A stretch of 64,000 nt of DNA from Calothrix membranacea FACHB-236 (GCF_014696315.1 NZ_JACJPX010000031.1:29659-93658), one strand, 5' to 3'. Numbered from the stretch's first letter, positions 52,861 through 62,138 are shown. Translations and numbers: made by a program. The notes: generated by a model not told the origin, from the sequence alone.

Positions 52861-52884
52861 TCAGGATGTTAATCCTGAATTTTT
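52861..52884 (+). terminator. terminator of the second cpc operon
   Basis: TCAGGAT (52861-52867) pairs with ATCCTGA (52872-52878) and is followed by ATTTTT, nine bases past the cpcF stop. Confidence 0.8.
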
Positions 52885-53285
52885 GCTTGAATCAGGAATT
52901 AGCCCATACTAACTTCTCTGAGGGATAGTGCGAGTTAATTTTTGGTTCAAGCTAATTATTATCTTACGCAGAGACAATTTTAAGCTCATAATTCAGCAAT
53001 GCCACAGGTAGCGTTCATGTTTAGCAAGGACTCGATTCAGGTATTGCAGACATCAGTTTCCATAGGCGCTACTGCTGAAGAACAACTCATTTATCGGTTA
53101 AGAGTAATGGGGAATAGGAAAAAGGGAAGAAATCCCAAACCAAATTTACACTTCAAAACTCTTCACTGAGTGGGATAGAAATCTTTAAGAGACTTCCAAA
53201 AAATAAATGATCCAATTTACTCAGATAATATTTTATTTCTCCCCTTGCTCCCTGCTCCCTGCTCCCTTGCCAAGAATGAAAGTCC
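52885..53285. other. intergenic region, nothing recognised
   Basis: About 400 bp between convergent cpcF and the SDR gene. Contains a CCCTGCT heptamer run near 53238-53265. No gene or RNA seen. Confidence 0.5.
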
Positions 53286-54095
53286 CTAAGCAGACCAAGC
53301 TTCTCGAAAATCGGCATACAGAGTTAGTCCCCCATCAATAAACAGCGTTTGACCTGTGATGTATGCTGCTTCATCAGAAGCTAAAAAAGCTACCGCCGCC
53401 GCCATTTCTTCAGCAGTTCCCGCACGATTCATGGGAATATGACTTTCTACAACCGCTTTCTTTTCTGGGTCATCAGTCCAAGCTTCATTAATAGGTGTAA
53501 TTGTCGCTCCTGGTGCTATGGCATTCACACGAATACCTCGGTTCGCATACTCTAAAGCTAAAGTTTTAGTGAGATTTTCCATCCCACCTTTGCTAATAGA
53601 ATAGCTGACATACATCGGTCTGGGAATAATTTCATGGACGCTAGAAATATTGATGATTACACCAGAACGGTTTTGTGAAAGATAATATTTAATAGCTTCA
53701 CGAGCGCAGAGGTAAGCACCCCGCAAATTTACTGCTAGTACTTGGTCAAAATCTTCTGTTTTTAACTCATGGGAAGGACATTCTTTTTGGATTCCCGCAT
53801 TGTTAATCAATATATCCAAGCTGCCAAATTTTTCGATAACAGTATTTACCATCTCAATGATGTCTGCTTCTTGAGAAACATCGCCTTGAATTGGTAATGA
53901 TTGAACACTGCAATTCGTAATATCTCCACAAGCTTTTTGAATCGCCATTTCTTCAGTATCTTCCGCTTCTGCCAAACTTTTGCGGTAATTAATAGCGATG
54001 TTACATCCTTCTTGAGCTAGGCGAATAGCTATTGCTTGACCAATACCCGAACTCGCTCCAGTGATTAAAACATTTTTACCTTTTAATCCTTTCAT
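53286..54095 (-). CDS. SDR-family oxidoreductase, glucose 1-dehydrogenase-like
   Basis: 269 aa short-chain dehydrogenase. NAD(P) motif GASSGIGQA, NNAG, catalytic Ser in NISSVHE, and YSISK (Tyr-x-x-x-Lys). The C-terminal AYITGQTLFIDGGLTLYADFREAW is typical of glucose 1-dehydrogenase annotations. An arginine in NYRKSLAEAEDT after the second strand favours NADP. The start at 54095 follows AGGAAGGA. Substrate inferred. Confidence 0.9.
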   Translation of the reverse strand: MKGLKGKNVLITGASSGIGQAIAIRLAQEGCNIAINYRKSLAEAEDTEEMAIQKACGDITNCSVQSLPIQGDVSQEADIIEMVNTVIEKFGSLDILINNAGIQKECPSHELKTEDFDQVLAVNLRGAYLCAREAIKYYLSQNRSGVIINISSVHEIIPRPMYVSYSISKGGMENLTKTLALEYANRGIRVNAIAPGATITPINEAWTDDPEKKAVVESHIPMNRAGTAEEMAAAVAFLASDEAAYITGQTLFIDGGLTLYADFREAWSA

Positions 54096-54218
54096 AGTAA
54101 TCCTTCCTTGTACAGAGATTCCTATTAACTGAAAAACGCCATCATCATAGGATGGACAGTACTTAAATTTCCTATCCACCCTACAAAAACTGCTGCAAAA
54201 CTAAATAATTTTGGCTAT

Positions 54219-54836
54219 TTACCGCAGGTTAGCAGGAACATTTTCAGGAACTATCCAGAGGTAAATAGTTTTACCGTCTACTTCCTGAACTTGTTGCGGT
54301 TTCCAATCGCCCATATCAAAAGCGTGGGAAACAATGCGGGTACCTGGTTTAAGTTCTTGTAATAACTTGGGTCTGAGTTTTAAATTGATATCTGGTAGTA
54401 AATAAAGGGTAACTACCGAGGCTTTGCTTAAATCTGTTTGAAATAAATCTTGTTGGCGGAACTCAACGCGATCGCCTACTTTAGCACTTTGGAGATTTTG
54501 TTTTGCTTCTTGTACGCGTTGCGGATCGATATCTATACCAACACCACGCGCCCCATATTTTTGTGCGGCTGTAATGGGGATTCTACCATCGCCGCTACCT
54601 AAGTCATAAATAAAATCGTTACTATTCACTTTTGCTAGTTTTAACATCGCATCCACTACAGGTTGTGGAGTTGGTACATAAGGTACATCGGGTTGAACTT
54701 GTTGTACTGGGGTAGTAGCTGGAGTCGATGTTTGGGCATCTGCTTCAAAATCACGTACTGAAGAACATCCTGCAACACCCAAACTAGCAACACTAACGCT
54801 GGCGATCAGTAAAAGTACAATTCGCTGTAATTTCAT
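54219..54836 (-). CDS. class I SAM methyltransferase with lipoprotein signal
   Basis: 205 aa. The N-terminus is a lipoprotein signal peptide: LLLIASVSVASLGVAGC with the lipobox GVAGC (Cys24). A Thr/Pro/Gln-rich spacer follows, then a Rossmann methyltransferase domain: FIYDLGSGDGRIPITAAQKYGARGVGIDID (motifs I and II) and VTLYLLPDINLKLRPKLL. As a rule SAM is not outside the cytoplasm, so a lipid-anchored extracytoplasmic methyltransferase is odd. Either the domain works in another way or a cytosolic form is made. The next gene upstream on the strand is an amino-acid permease. Confidence 0.85.
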   Translation of the reverse strand: MKLQRIVLLLIASVSVASLGVAGCSSVRDFEADAQTSTPATTPVQQVQPDVPYVPTPQPVVDAMLKLAKVNSNDFIYDLGSGDGRIPITAAQKYGARGVGIDIDPQRVQEAKQNLQSAKVGDRVEFRQQDLFQTDLSKASVVTLYLLPDINLKLRPKLLQELKPGTRIVSHAFDMGDWKPQQVQEVDGKTIYLWIVPENVPANLR

Positions 54837-54964
54837 AATTTTCTCCTTTGTAACTGTTAGTTATTCCAGCAAAAAAATAGATGGAAAATTTTATTCAAGA
54901 GCAGAGTCAAAATATGGCAGATTGATTGAGCATTAATTTGGAGTTATCAGGGAAATCTGCCTAT

Positions 54965-56383
54965 TCATCGCAAGTCTCTTACAGAACGTTGTCGGTAGTT
55001 ATTCCACAACAACAAGGGAATACCTGCGCCTACAACTAGAACCCCAACTATTGCCCCTATGCCTGTATAAGCCAAGCTGGAGTAAAGCAAGTAGCCACAA
55101 ATAATGCAAAATAGCAAGGGAATCCAAGGATAAAATGGCACTTGGAAAGGTCGATTTATTTGGGGATCTCGTTTGCGTAAAACAAATAGTGAAATCGCAG
55201 ACAGTAGGAAAAAGAACCAAAATACTGGTGCGGTGTATTCCACCATTGTTTCAAAACCATTGCGGGCGACTGTGCCTAAAAACACCAGTGAAAGAGCGAT
55301 CGCACCTTGGATGATTAAGGCTTGAGTAGGCGTTTCCTTTTGTTGTTGCCAACCTCCCATGAAGGAAAACATCGAGAAATCCTGCCCTAGGGCGTAATTA
55401 CTGCGTGCGCCTGTCAAAATGGTGGCGTTAATTGCTCCTAGAGTACAAATAGCTACTAAAATACTCAGGAATAAAGCTCCAGATGTACCCACACTCCGAT
55501 CCATTAAAGAGGCGGCGACAGCTTCAGACTTTGCCATTCCTGTTAATCCTAAGCCTCGGAGATACGCCAAATTGATTAGCAGGTAAATAGTGGTGATGAT
55601 GCCGATACTCCAAACTAGCGATCGCACCATATTGCGCTTTCTATCTTTTATTTCGGCTGAGATATAAGCTGCTTCATTCCATCCTCCAAAGGACAGCAAA
55701 ACAAATACCATTGCCAATCCCCAGTTTGTTGAAGTTGCAGAAGTGCTAGGAGTTGGGAGTGGTGTAGGGTTATTAGCGGTAACTCCAATCATCACCACTA
55801 GGAGTAAACCCAGTATTTTAGCCGCAGTCAGCCAATTTTGCGTCCATTTACCAGGGTATAAACCGAGAATGTTCAAACCTGTTAGCAGGATAATTGCGAT
55901 CGCAGCATAAATGGAAGAAGAATAAGGCCCTAACAACCATAACCCAGAGAAATAGTCCCCAAAAACAAACGCCAACAAGACAATGGAACCAGTTTGAATC
56001 ACTGTCATTCTGGCCCAAGCAAACAGAAAAGCAACCGAACGCCCAAAAGCACGTTTTAAGTAATAGTAAGTTCCCCCAACATCAGGGTAAGTTGTTGCTA
56101 ATTCTGCATAGCATAATGCCCCAACTAAAGAAACCGCACCACCAAGTAACCACAGCAGTAACACATTAATATCGCTACCTGCATTGGCTGCTACAAATGC
56201 TGGAGTTTGAAAAATTCCTGCACCGATGACAATCCCCACAATTAGAGCAACAGCATCTAATAAAGCTAATGATTGTTTTGGTGCTGCAACTGAGGCTATA
56301 GCGTTACGTTCTTGTAAATTGCTGTAGTTTTGTTGTCTATTCACATCAGTTCCCACGAATTGTAATTTGAGCTTAAGCAACAC
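54965..56383 (-). CDS. APC-family amino-acid permease
   Basis: 472 aa with about twelve helices. The APC signature GIVIGAGIFQTPAFVA lies in helix 1, with YPDVGGTYYYLKRAFGR and the SFGGWNEAAYISAEIKD block of the LAT-like branch. Substrate unknown. The GTG start at 56383 is uncertain; later GTG codons about 10 and 14 residues in are also possible. A C-terminal loop is basic. Confidence 0.9.
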   Translation of the reverse strand: MLLKLKLQFVGTDVNRQQNYSNLQERNAIASVAAPKQSLALLDAVALIVGIVIGAGIFQTPAFVAANAGSDINVLLLWLLGGAVSLVGALCYAELATTYPDVGGTYYYLKRAFGRSVAFLFAWARMTVIQTGSIVLLAFVFGDYFSGLWLLGPYSSSIYAAIAIILLTGLNILGLYPGKWTQNWLTAAKILGLLLVVMIGVTANNPTPLPTPSTSATSTNWGLAMVFVLLSFGGWNEAAYISAEIKDRKRNMVRSLVWSIGIITTIYLLINLAYLRGLGLTGMAKSEAVAASLMDRSVGTSGALFLSILVAICTLGAINATILTGARSNYALGQDFSMFSFMGGWQQQKETPTQALIIQGAIALSLVFLGTVARNGFETMVEYTAPVFWFFFLLSAISLFVLRKRDPQINRPFQVPFYPWIPLLFCIICGYLLYSSLAYTGIGAIVGVLVVGAGIPLLLWNNYRQRSVRDLR

Positions 56384-56633
56384 TTAGCAGTACGATTTAA
56401 CGAGCGCCGTTGCCAAAATCAAGCCGAGGAATAATGTTTATTCATAAGATAATTACTTTTGAACTCTGCTTTTCTTTGAGTTTGGCAAAAAAATGTGATT
56501 CAAAAGTGACGGCGATATCAATAATTTTCAATTTGAGAATAAAAGGGTAAGGAACAAAGAAGAAAGGAAAAACCTTTAACTTTTCAATCTTTAAAAACTC
56601 TACCCTCTGTAGTATTGACAATAAGCAATAGCT

Positions 56634-57899
56634 TCACTCTAAGGGTAGAAAAATTTGAAAATTTGACCCCTGTCCGACTATACTAGAAACCTGAATATGC
56701 CCCCCATGAGCAGCAACAATTTGTTGAGCGATCGCTAATCCTAATCCAAACCCACCTGTTTTACGAGAACGTTCCTTGCTGACGCGATAAAATCGCTCAA
56801 AAATATTTGGCAATTCGCTTTGTGAAATACCGATACCATTATCTGCAACTACAATCACAGCTTGACGATGTTGTGTAAATAACCGTAACTTGACTTCACC
56901 ACCAGCAGGAGTATATTTACAAGCATTATTTACTAAATTAGTTACTGCTTGACACAGCAAGTCAGCATTCCCATAAACATTTACACTATCTATAGTTAGT
57001 TCGCTTTTGAAATTAAGATGCTGTGCAACCTCATGTTTTGCGTACTCATCTGTTAACTGAATAACTAAACTTTTTAAATCAAATTTTTGTAAATTTTCCT
57101 CAGATAATCTACCTTCATGACGTGCTAAAAATAGTAAATTATCTACCAAAGTACTCATTGACTTGGCAATCTCAACTATTTTTTGAAAGCGCTGCCGCTG
57201 TGCTGCTAAATTATGAGTAGTAGACAATGAACCATACTGAGCATTACTAATTACTGCTGCTAATGGAGAACGCAGTTCATGGGAAGCATCTGCTGTAAAG
57301 CGCAGCAGTTGGGAGTAACTGTGACTAATTGGTTGCATTGCTAATCCTCCCAACCACCAACCTGTTAGTGCAATTACTCCTAGAGTTGTTGGTACTGCGA
57401 TCGCTAATACTAACCGTAACTGAGCCAAATTATCTTCTAGAGATGTCATTGGTATCGCTGCTTGTAAATAACCAATTAACAATCCCTCTTGGTAAACAGG
57501 CAAAGTTACTTGACGCAGCCAAACTTGATCATTTTCTGTTTCTAGTGTCTGAAACCCATTGGCGATGGGTATTTGCTGTTTGGGAAAATCACCAAAAAAT
57601 TGTACTAATTGCTTTTGCTCATCATACCAACGCACATAAACAAATTGGCTATCTGGTGGAAGTTGTGCCCTACTTCCTAATAAAGGCACATTTTCTAAAT
57701 CCACTTTCCGTTGATTATTGTTAAATTTATATTTAACATTAGCTGCCATTACCGTTGTTTTTTTATAAATTAATCTATCAAGTTCCTCCAGTTCATCTTT
57801 AACTTCCATAGAATAAACTAACGCCGCAAATACTATTAAGATACTCCCCATTGCCAGAGTAAACCAAGTTGCAATATTGCGACGGCTACGATTAAACAT
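56634..57899 (-). CDS. sensor histidine kinase, RppB/NrsS-like
   Basis: 421 aa. Two transmembrane segments (WFTLAMGSILIVFAALVYSM and VLAIAVPTTLGVIALTGWWLGG) flank a periplasmic sensor (about 125 residues). The phospho-acceptor helix is ASHELRSPLAAVISNAQYG, the N box NLVNNACKYTP, G1 DNGIGI, and G2 GGFGLGLAIA. It resembles the RppB/NrsS kinases that sense redox state or nickel in cyanobacteria. I start at 57899 (MFNRSRRN) because the longer frame runs into GGGCATA repeats. The partner regulator lies 200 bp upstream, with a MITE-like element between them. Confidence 0.92.
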   Translation of the reverse strand: MFNRSRRNIATWFTLAMGSILIVFAALVYSMEVKDELEELDRLIYKKTTVMAANVKYKFNNNQRKVDLENVPLLGSRAQLPPDSQFVYVRWYDEQKQLVQFFGDFPKQQIPIANGFQTLETENDQVWLRQVTLPVYQEGLLIGYLQAAIPMTSLEDNLAQLRLVLAIAVPTTLGVIALTGWWLGGLAMQPISHSYSQLLRFTADASHELRSPLAAVISNAQYGSLSTTHNLAAQRQRFQKIVEIAKSMSTLVDNLLFLARHEGRLSEENLQKFDLKSLVIQLTDEYAKHEVAQHLNFKSELTIDSVNVYGNADLLCQAVTNLVNNACKYTPAGGEVKLRLFTQHRQAVIVVADNGIGISQSELPNIFERFYRVSKERSRKTGGFGLGLAIAQQIVAAHGGHIQVSSIVGQGSNFQIFLPLE

Positions 57900-57975
57900 A
57901 ATTGACATTGGGCATAGGGCATAGGGAATTGGGCATTGGTGAACAGGCAAATCATCAAAAATACGGTTTAAATAA

Positions 57976-58091
57976 TAAGTAAGTCGGTGGAATAAACCAA
58001 ACTATGTTAAGAAACCCAAATAGGTTTGAAACCCTTACCAATGAGCAATGACAGCCTCAGCCAGTTATCTTTAATTTCGCAGACTTACTTA
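57976..58091. mobile_element. MITE-like element (TAAGTAAGTC termini), copy 1
   Basis: 116 bp with inverted ends TAAGTAAGTC and GACTTACTTA. The interior reads through AATAAACCAAACTATGTTAA and CAGCCTCAGCCAGTTATCTT. A 131-bp copy in the same orientation lies at 62008-62138. It sits between the RppA-like and RppB-like genes. Confidence 0.82.
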
Positions 58092-58098
58092 TTTTTTA

Positions 58099-58785
58099 TT
58101 AACCCGTTACTGTTTCAGGTGATTTTAAACTGTATCCCATACCGTAAACAGTTTTAATCCAATCTCCTGCACCAATCATTTGTAATCTATGCCGCAATTT
58201 ACGTATTAGCACAGTTAAAGCATTACTTTCTGGTTCTGCACCCCATTCCCACAACGCTTGTTCAATTTGGTCACGGGTTAAAATTTGATTGGGATGACGC
58301 ATTAAATATTCCAGTAATTGAGCTTCGCGGTGAGATAACTCTACAGTCTGGGAACCGCGCTCAAGAATCAAGCTATTTAAATGTAATTGTAAATCTGATA
58401 CAGATAACGAATCTCCTTGCCAAGAAGGAACTCGTCTTCCCAAAGCACGTACTCGCGCCAATAATTCTATCAAATCCGCTGGTTTTACCAAATAATCATC
58501 GGCTCCTGCATCTAAACCCATGACTTTATCAACTGTAGTATCCTTAGCCGTAAGCATTAGTACAGGTGCATTTTTACCAGCACGTCGATACTGTTGACAA
58601 AGGCTCAAACCACTAATATTTGGTAACATCCAATCTAAAATCAATAGGTCATAATCTTTGTGCGCCAATAACCACTGAGCTGTTTCGCCATCTTCAACAC
58701 CATCAACGGTATATCCGGCTTCGGTTAAAATCCCTTGTAATGGTTCTAACTGTTCAAGGTCATCTTCTACAAGTAAGATTCGCAT
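58099..58785 (-). CDS. OmpR/PhoB-family response regulator, RppA/NrsR-like
   Basis: 228 aa. Receiver domain with VEDDLEQ, LLILDWMLP (phospho-acceptor Asp), MLTAKD and the conserved Lys in LVKPAD. Winged helix C-terminus: ELSHREAQLLEYLMRHPNQILTRDQIEQALWEWGAEPESNALTVLIRKLRHRL. It forms a pair with the downstream kinase at 56634 on the same strand. It is of the RcaC superfamily but is not RcaC, which is far larger. Confidence 0.93.
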   Translation of the reverse strand: MRILLVEDDLEQLEPLQGILTEAGYTVDGVEDGETAQWLLAHKDYDLLILDWMLPNISGLSLCQQYRRAGKNAPVLMLTAKDTTVDKVMGLDAGADDYLVKPADLIELLARVRALGRRVPSWQGDSLSVSDLQLHLNSLILERGSQTVELSHREAQLLEYLMRHPNQILTRDQIEQALWEWGAEPESNALTVLIRKLRHRLQMIGAGDWIKTVYGMGYSLKSPETVTG

Positions 58786-58934
58786 ATATCCGTTAGGTGA
58801 AATTTATTCAGGTCAATTTCTTCTCAGCAAATCATAGAAAAGCCTCAATTTCTTTACATCTTCCGATAGTGATAAAGTAAATTAATTCTTAATGTTGATA
58901 TTTGATGTTAAGTATAAAATTTTGCTTGTACTAA

Positions 58935-58997
58935 GATGCGTTACGCTATCGCTCACGCATCCTACATAAACTTCAAAAATCGAATATGAGTCCTATA
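58935..58997. repeat. dispersed 62-bp repeat, copy 2
   Basis: Matches 14109-14170 with about six changes (GATGCGTTACGCTATCGCT... ATATGAGTCCTATA). Lies 69 bp upstream of the plus-strand gene at 59066. Confidence 0.75.
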
Positions 58998-59065
58998 TAC
59001 GTAATATAAGGTGGCTGATAAAAATTAGATTTGTTGTTGATTCAGTTTAATTTCTAAATATAAAA

Positions 59066-59653
59066 ATGCCTAAATTTAAGGTTAAATACTTACTAGTTAT
59101 ACTGCCTCTGGTAATTATTGGTATCGCTTTTTGGTTGTTTAGTGGTGTAACAACCAAGCAATTATTGCGGCGCAGCTACGGAACAGTAGATCAACTAGAA
59201 GCTGACACCAGACCACAAGTGCATTTAAAGTTAAATTTAACAGTAGTTGCCACAGAAATTGACAAAGAGCCAAGTTTTACTCAAGTTGAAGTCAAAACAG
59301 AAGGCTCTAACTATAAGAAATTAGAGTTTGAATTATCACATCAAGCATTAACGCCAGAAGAAGCCATAATTGCACAAAAGCTGGGATTAGCTAATTCATC
59401 AGCTAAAAATTTTAACGGTAAGAAGCAAATTTTAATAGAACTGCCAGTAATTTTGCGAGTTATTAAAGCTGAAATTGAGCGAGGTAAAAATTTAACTGAG
59501 GTTGAAGTGAGTACTACTAATTCTATTCTTACCAAGTTTAACTTAGAGTTTACCTCTATAGATATTGACCAGGTAGAAACAATGATTGCTCAAGAATTAG
59601 GATTATCTTTAGCAGAAGTCAAGAAATTAATCCGTTATCGAATTAAAAAATAA
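59066..59653 (+). CDS. membrane-anchored hypothetical protein
   Basis: 195 aa. One N-terminal transmembrane helix (YLLVILPLVIIGIAFWLFSGV) and a soluble part with alternating strands and two EAIIAQKLGLA...VETMIAQELGLSLAEVKKLI-like helical motifs, suggesting an internal duplication. No family recognised. It is monocistronic, preceded by a dispersed repeat and followed by a hairpin (59654-59696). Confidence 0.7.
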   Translation: MPKFKVKYLLVILPLVIIGIAFWLFSGVTTKQLLRRSYGTVDQLEADTRPQVHLKLNLTVVATEIDKEPSFTQVEVKTEGSNYKKLEFELSHQALTPEEAIIAQKLGLANSSAKNFNGKKQILIELPVILRVIKAEIERGKNLTEVEVSTTNSILTKFNLEFTSIDIDQVETMIAQELGLSLAEVKKLIRYRIKK

Positions 59654-59696
59654 CTACCGCTTTTTTCTAATAAATTAAGTATAGAAATAGCGGTAG
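59654..59696. terminator. hairpin past the 59066 gene
   Basis: CTACCGCT (59654-59661) pairs with AGCGGTAG (59689-59696) around a 27-nt AT-rich loop that begins with T6. A possible bidirectional terminator between convergent genes. Confidence 0.5.
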
Positions 59697-59768
59697 AAAC
59701 AAATTTTGCTTTTATTTTGGAATTGATTATTGAGATTTTCTAGAATTTTACCAGTGTTAGTTTTGGCA

Positions 59769-60068
59769 TTATGCCACCAAATAATAACGACGAATATCTG
59801 GTGCTGCAGCCACCAAACTTTGCAGTTTTGCTGCTGCTGCTTGCAAATGGGCCGAATTTAAATGAGTATCCAAAGCATCGTTAGAAGTCCATTCCTCTAC
59901 AAAAGTAAAATCAGTAGGATCGTTCTGGTTTTGCAAGAGTTCATACTTGATTGCACCTGCTTCTTGTCGAGTTGGTTCAATTAATTCCAGCAGAACTGCT
60001 TTAATTTCTTCTACTTTTTCAGGTAAAGCAGTTATATGGGCAACAACGCGAATAGTTTGGGTAGTCAT
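59769..60068 (-). CDS. antibiotic biosynthesis monooxygenase-like (ABM) protein
   Basis: 99 aa ferredoxin-like fold. IRVVAHITALPEKVEEIKAVLLELIEPTRQEAGAIKYELLQNQNDPTDFTFVEEWTSNDALDTHLNSAHLQAAAAKL is a textbook ABM pattern (YgiN/quinol monooxygenase type). It could act on quinones or simply bind small aromatics. Directly behind mtnB on the same strand (44-bp gap), it may be cotranscribed with the methionine-salvage genes. Confidence 0.9.
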   Translation of the reverse strand: MTTQTIRVVAHITALPEKVEEIKAVLLELIEPTRQEAGAIKYELLQNQNDPTDFTFVEEWTSNDALDTHLNSAHLQAAAAKLQSLVAAAPDIRRYYLVA

Positions 60069-60112
60069 TTGGTGTTGGGTGCTAGGTGTTTGGGGTTTGG
60101 AGTTTGAGATTT

Positions 60113-60757
60113 TTATGTCTTTCCTCTTCCTCCGCCAATTATCATACGCTCAGTAACTATGTAGCGAAAGATGTATTCTAATATCTCAATATAATTACGG
60201 GCTGTTGTGGATGAAGATGCCCAAGTTGTGACACCATGATCTCGAATTAGGAGGGCTGGTATTTGCACAGAATTAGCCGTGAAGCGCTGTTGAATATCTG
60301 ATGCAATGCGTGCGACTTGTAAATGATTGGCAAAGATGGGCAAAAAACAACAGGGGTTTTCTTGATAAACTCCTAAACCTTTGAGCATTTCTAATGGTGG
60401 TAAGGGGAGATTATCTTCTAGGACAAAGCGGGAAACTAAATTAGACTCAACAGAATGGACGTGATAACAGGCTTGTGCTTTTGGGAAGAGGGTATAAATT
60501 ATTTGGTGAATAGCGGTTTCCGCTGAAGGCTGTAAATCTGCTGAGGCTTTTTCTACTCTTCCATCTAAATAAACACGTACAAAATCGCTGGGTAATAACT
60601 CTCCTTTAGACTTACCGCTAGCTGTAATCCAGAAGCTACCATCAGGGAGGCGAATCGAAAGATTACCCGCTGTGCCCACCATCCAACCTTGTTGGTAAAA
60701 GCTGCGGGCAATATCGATCAGTTGAATACGGGCATCATCTATGATTTGGCTAGTCAT
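60113..60757 (-). CDS. mtnB: methylthioribulose-1-phosphate dehydratase
   Basis: 214 aa class II aldolase-like zinc enzyme. It dehydrates methylthioribulose-1-phosphate to the diketo intermediate in methionine salvage. GWMVGTAGNLSIR, ITASGKSKGEL, ACYHVHSVESN (metal-binding His pair) and IRDHGVTTWASS carry the expected metal ligands. It follows mtnX after nine bases, so an operon mtnD-mtnX-mtnB is likely. Confidence 0.95.
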   Translation of the reverse strand: MTSQIIDDARIQLIDIARSFYQQGWMVGTAGNLSIRLPDGSFWITASGKSKGELLPSDFVRVYLDGRVEKASADLQPSAETAIHQIIYTLFPKAQACYHVHSVESNLVSRFVLEDNLPLPPLEMLKGLGVYQENPCCFLPIFANHLQVARIASDIQQRFTANSVQIPALLIRDHGVTTWASSSTTARNYIEILEYIFRYIVTERMIIGGGRGKT

Positions 60758-60766
60758 AGAATAGAC

Positions 60767-61411
60767 TTACTTCCATAATTTTGCTAGATAGTCGCTAATT
60801 TGCGAGAAATCATTCCAAGGAATGTAGGGTTTTTGATGTTCATCTAGATATTCTGCCAGGCGATCGCGCGCAAAAACTAGATCAGCTTCCAATGCCATAT
60901 TTAAATCAGTCAACGAGTCACCGATCGCAATTTTCTGATCTGCCGGATATTTTGCCATAACTTGCACTTTGGCAATTAGTTCTGTCCCTCCTTCATATTC
61001 AGAATAGACTTTTAAAAAATCATCGCTAGTTTCTACATCCACCGCATGGATTGCATGAACCCGCTGCACTAGGTTATCTAAAACAGTTTCCACCATTCCC
61101 CGCAATCCCCCCGAAACTACAACCAAGGGAACTCCTTGAAACTCTAGAAAATCTAAAAGTCTGACAAAACCTGCGCGCATCGGCTGGTTTTGAGTAAATT
61201 CTAAAATTTCACTGTAGCGTGTAGAAGGAATTGATTCGAGAATTTTCCTGACTCCTTCCCGCAGTGTCACCTGTCTTGTATACATTTCAGGAAGTAATTT
61301 TGCAGATAGTTTTGGTGCAAACTTTTTCAAAACTGCAACAAAGGTTTCTTCTGCTGTAATTGTTCCATCAAAGTCGCAAAAGACAATTCGCCTCACATCC
61401 TCTCCTCTCAA
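60767..61411 (-). CDS. mtnX: 2-hydroxy-3-keto-5-methylthiopentenyl-1-phosphate phosphatase
   Basis: 214 aa HAD phosphatase. Motif I is FCDFDGTITAEE, motif II VVSGG, and motif IV IGDSLTDLNMA. The MtnX-type cap region LREGVRKILESIP is present. The step follows the enolase-like MtnW reaction in many bacteria. The 20-bp gap to mtnD and 9-bp gap to mtnB support one transcript. Confidence 0.92.
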   Translation of the reverse strand: MRGEDVRRIVFCDFDGTITAEETFVAVLKKFAPKLSAKLLPEMYTRQVTLREGVRKILESIPSTRYSEILEFTQNQPMRAGFVRLLDFLEFQGVPLVVVSGGLRGMVETVLDNLVQRVHAIHAVDVETSDDFLKVYSEYEGGTELIAKVQVMAKYPADQKIAIGDSLTDLNMALEADLVFARDRLAEYLDEHQKPYIPWNDFSQISDYLAKLWK

Positions 61412-61432
61412 GTTTAGATTTCTCTGCCTTTT

Positions 61433-61984
61433 TCAAGCTACAGCCTGAGGAATGCGAATTTCTCTAGCTGTGTACTCAGGAACCCAGCCTTCAGTACTAA
61501 TAAAATAGCGTACTGCTTTGACTCGATTTTTTGGAGTTAGATGAAACCAGTGTTCGGTTTTAGCTGGCACATTAATGTATTCTTCTGGTTGCACTGTCAG
61601 TTCTACTTGGCTACCATCAGGACGTACAAAACCAAAAACCGCTTCCCCATCAATGATGTAGCGAACTTCATCATCTGCATGGGTGTGGATACTAGCAAAC
61701 TTTGCCATCAAATCATCAAGGTTAGGAATCCCAGGATGTAAGACAACCAAATCTCGGGATTGATAACCTGCTGTTTGTTGCAACTCCTCAAAATAGCCAT
61801 CTAAAGCTTGAAGTACTTGTTCTTTCTCATCCTCGTTGAGGCTATCTTGTGCTAATAAACGATGTAATCCTAGATTTTTGCCAACAGTCCAGTGATTGAG
61901 TTGAATATTGAGTGATGCCAATTCGCGTGTAATATCTGCAATATTCTGATATTCGGTATTGTTTTCTAATCTGAGAATTGCCAT
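61433..61984 (-). CDS. mtnD: acireductone dioxygenase
   Basis: 183 aa cupin. It converts acireductone with O2 to the keto precursor of methionine and formate (Fe form). Metal ligands are visible in IHTHADDEVRYIIDGEAVF (H-x-H-x4-E) and the later EHWFHL His. Start at ATG 61984; a longer frame is unsupported. A MITE-like element begins 24 bp upstream of the start codon and fills the leader. Confidence 0.95.
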   Translation of the reverse strand: MAILRLENNTEYQNIADITRELASLNIQLNHWTVGKNLGLHRLLAQDSLNEDEKEQVLQALDGYFEELQQTAGYQSRDLVVLHPGIPNLDDLMAKFASIHTHADDEVRYIIDGEAVFGFVRPDGSQVELTVQPEEYINVPAKTEHWFHLTPKNRVKAVRYFISTEGWVPEYTAREIRIPQAVA

Positions 61985-62007
61985 AAATACCCCTTCTACA
62001 ACACAAT

Positions 62008-62138
62008 TAAGTAAGTCAGTGTAAATAAACCAAACTATGTTAATAAACGTAAATAGGCTTAAAATCCTTACCAATGACCAAGGACAAATGACAAATAACA
62101 GCCTCAGCCAGTTATCTTTAATTTCGCCAACCTACTTA
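62008..62138. mobile_element. MITE-like element (TAAGTAAGTC termini), copy 2
   Basis: 131 bp; same interior words as 57976-58091 with a short internal insertion (ACAAATGACAAATAA). It lies in the promoter/leader of the mtnD-mtnX-mtnB operon, ending at TAAGTAGG on the reverse strand. The right terminus has diverged (CCTACTTA). Confidence 0.8.

Noticed and set aside
58099..58785. RcaC itself
   Set aside because: RcaC is a much larger multi-domain regulator. This 228-aa protein is a simple OmpR-type regulator paired with an RppB-like kinase.
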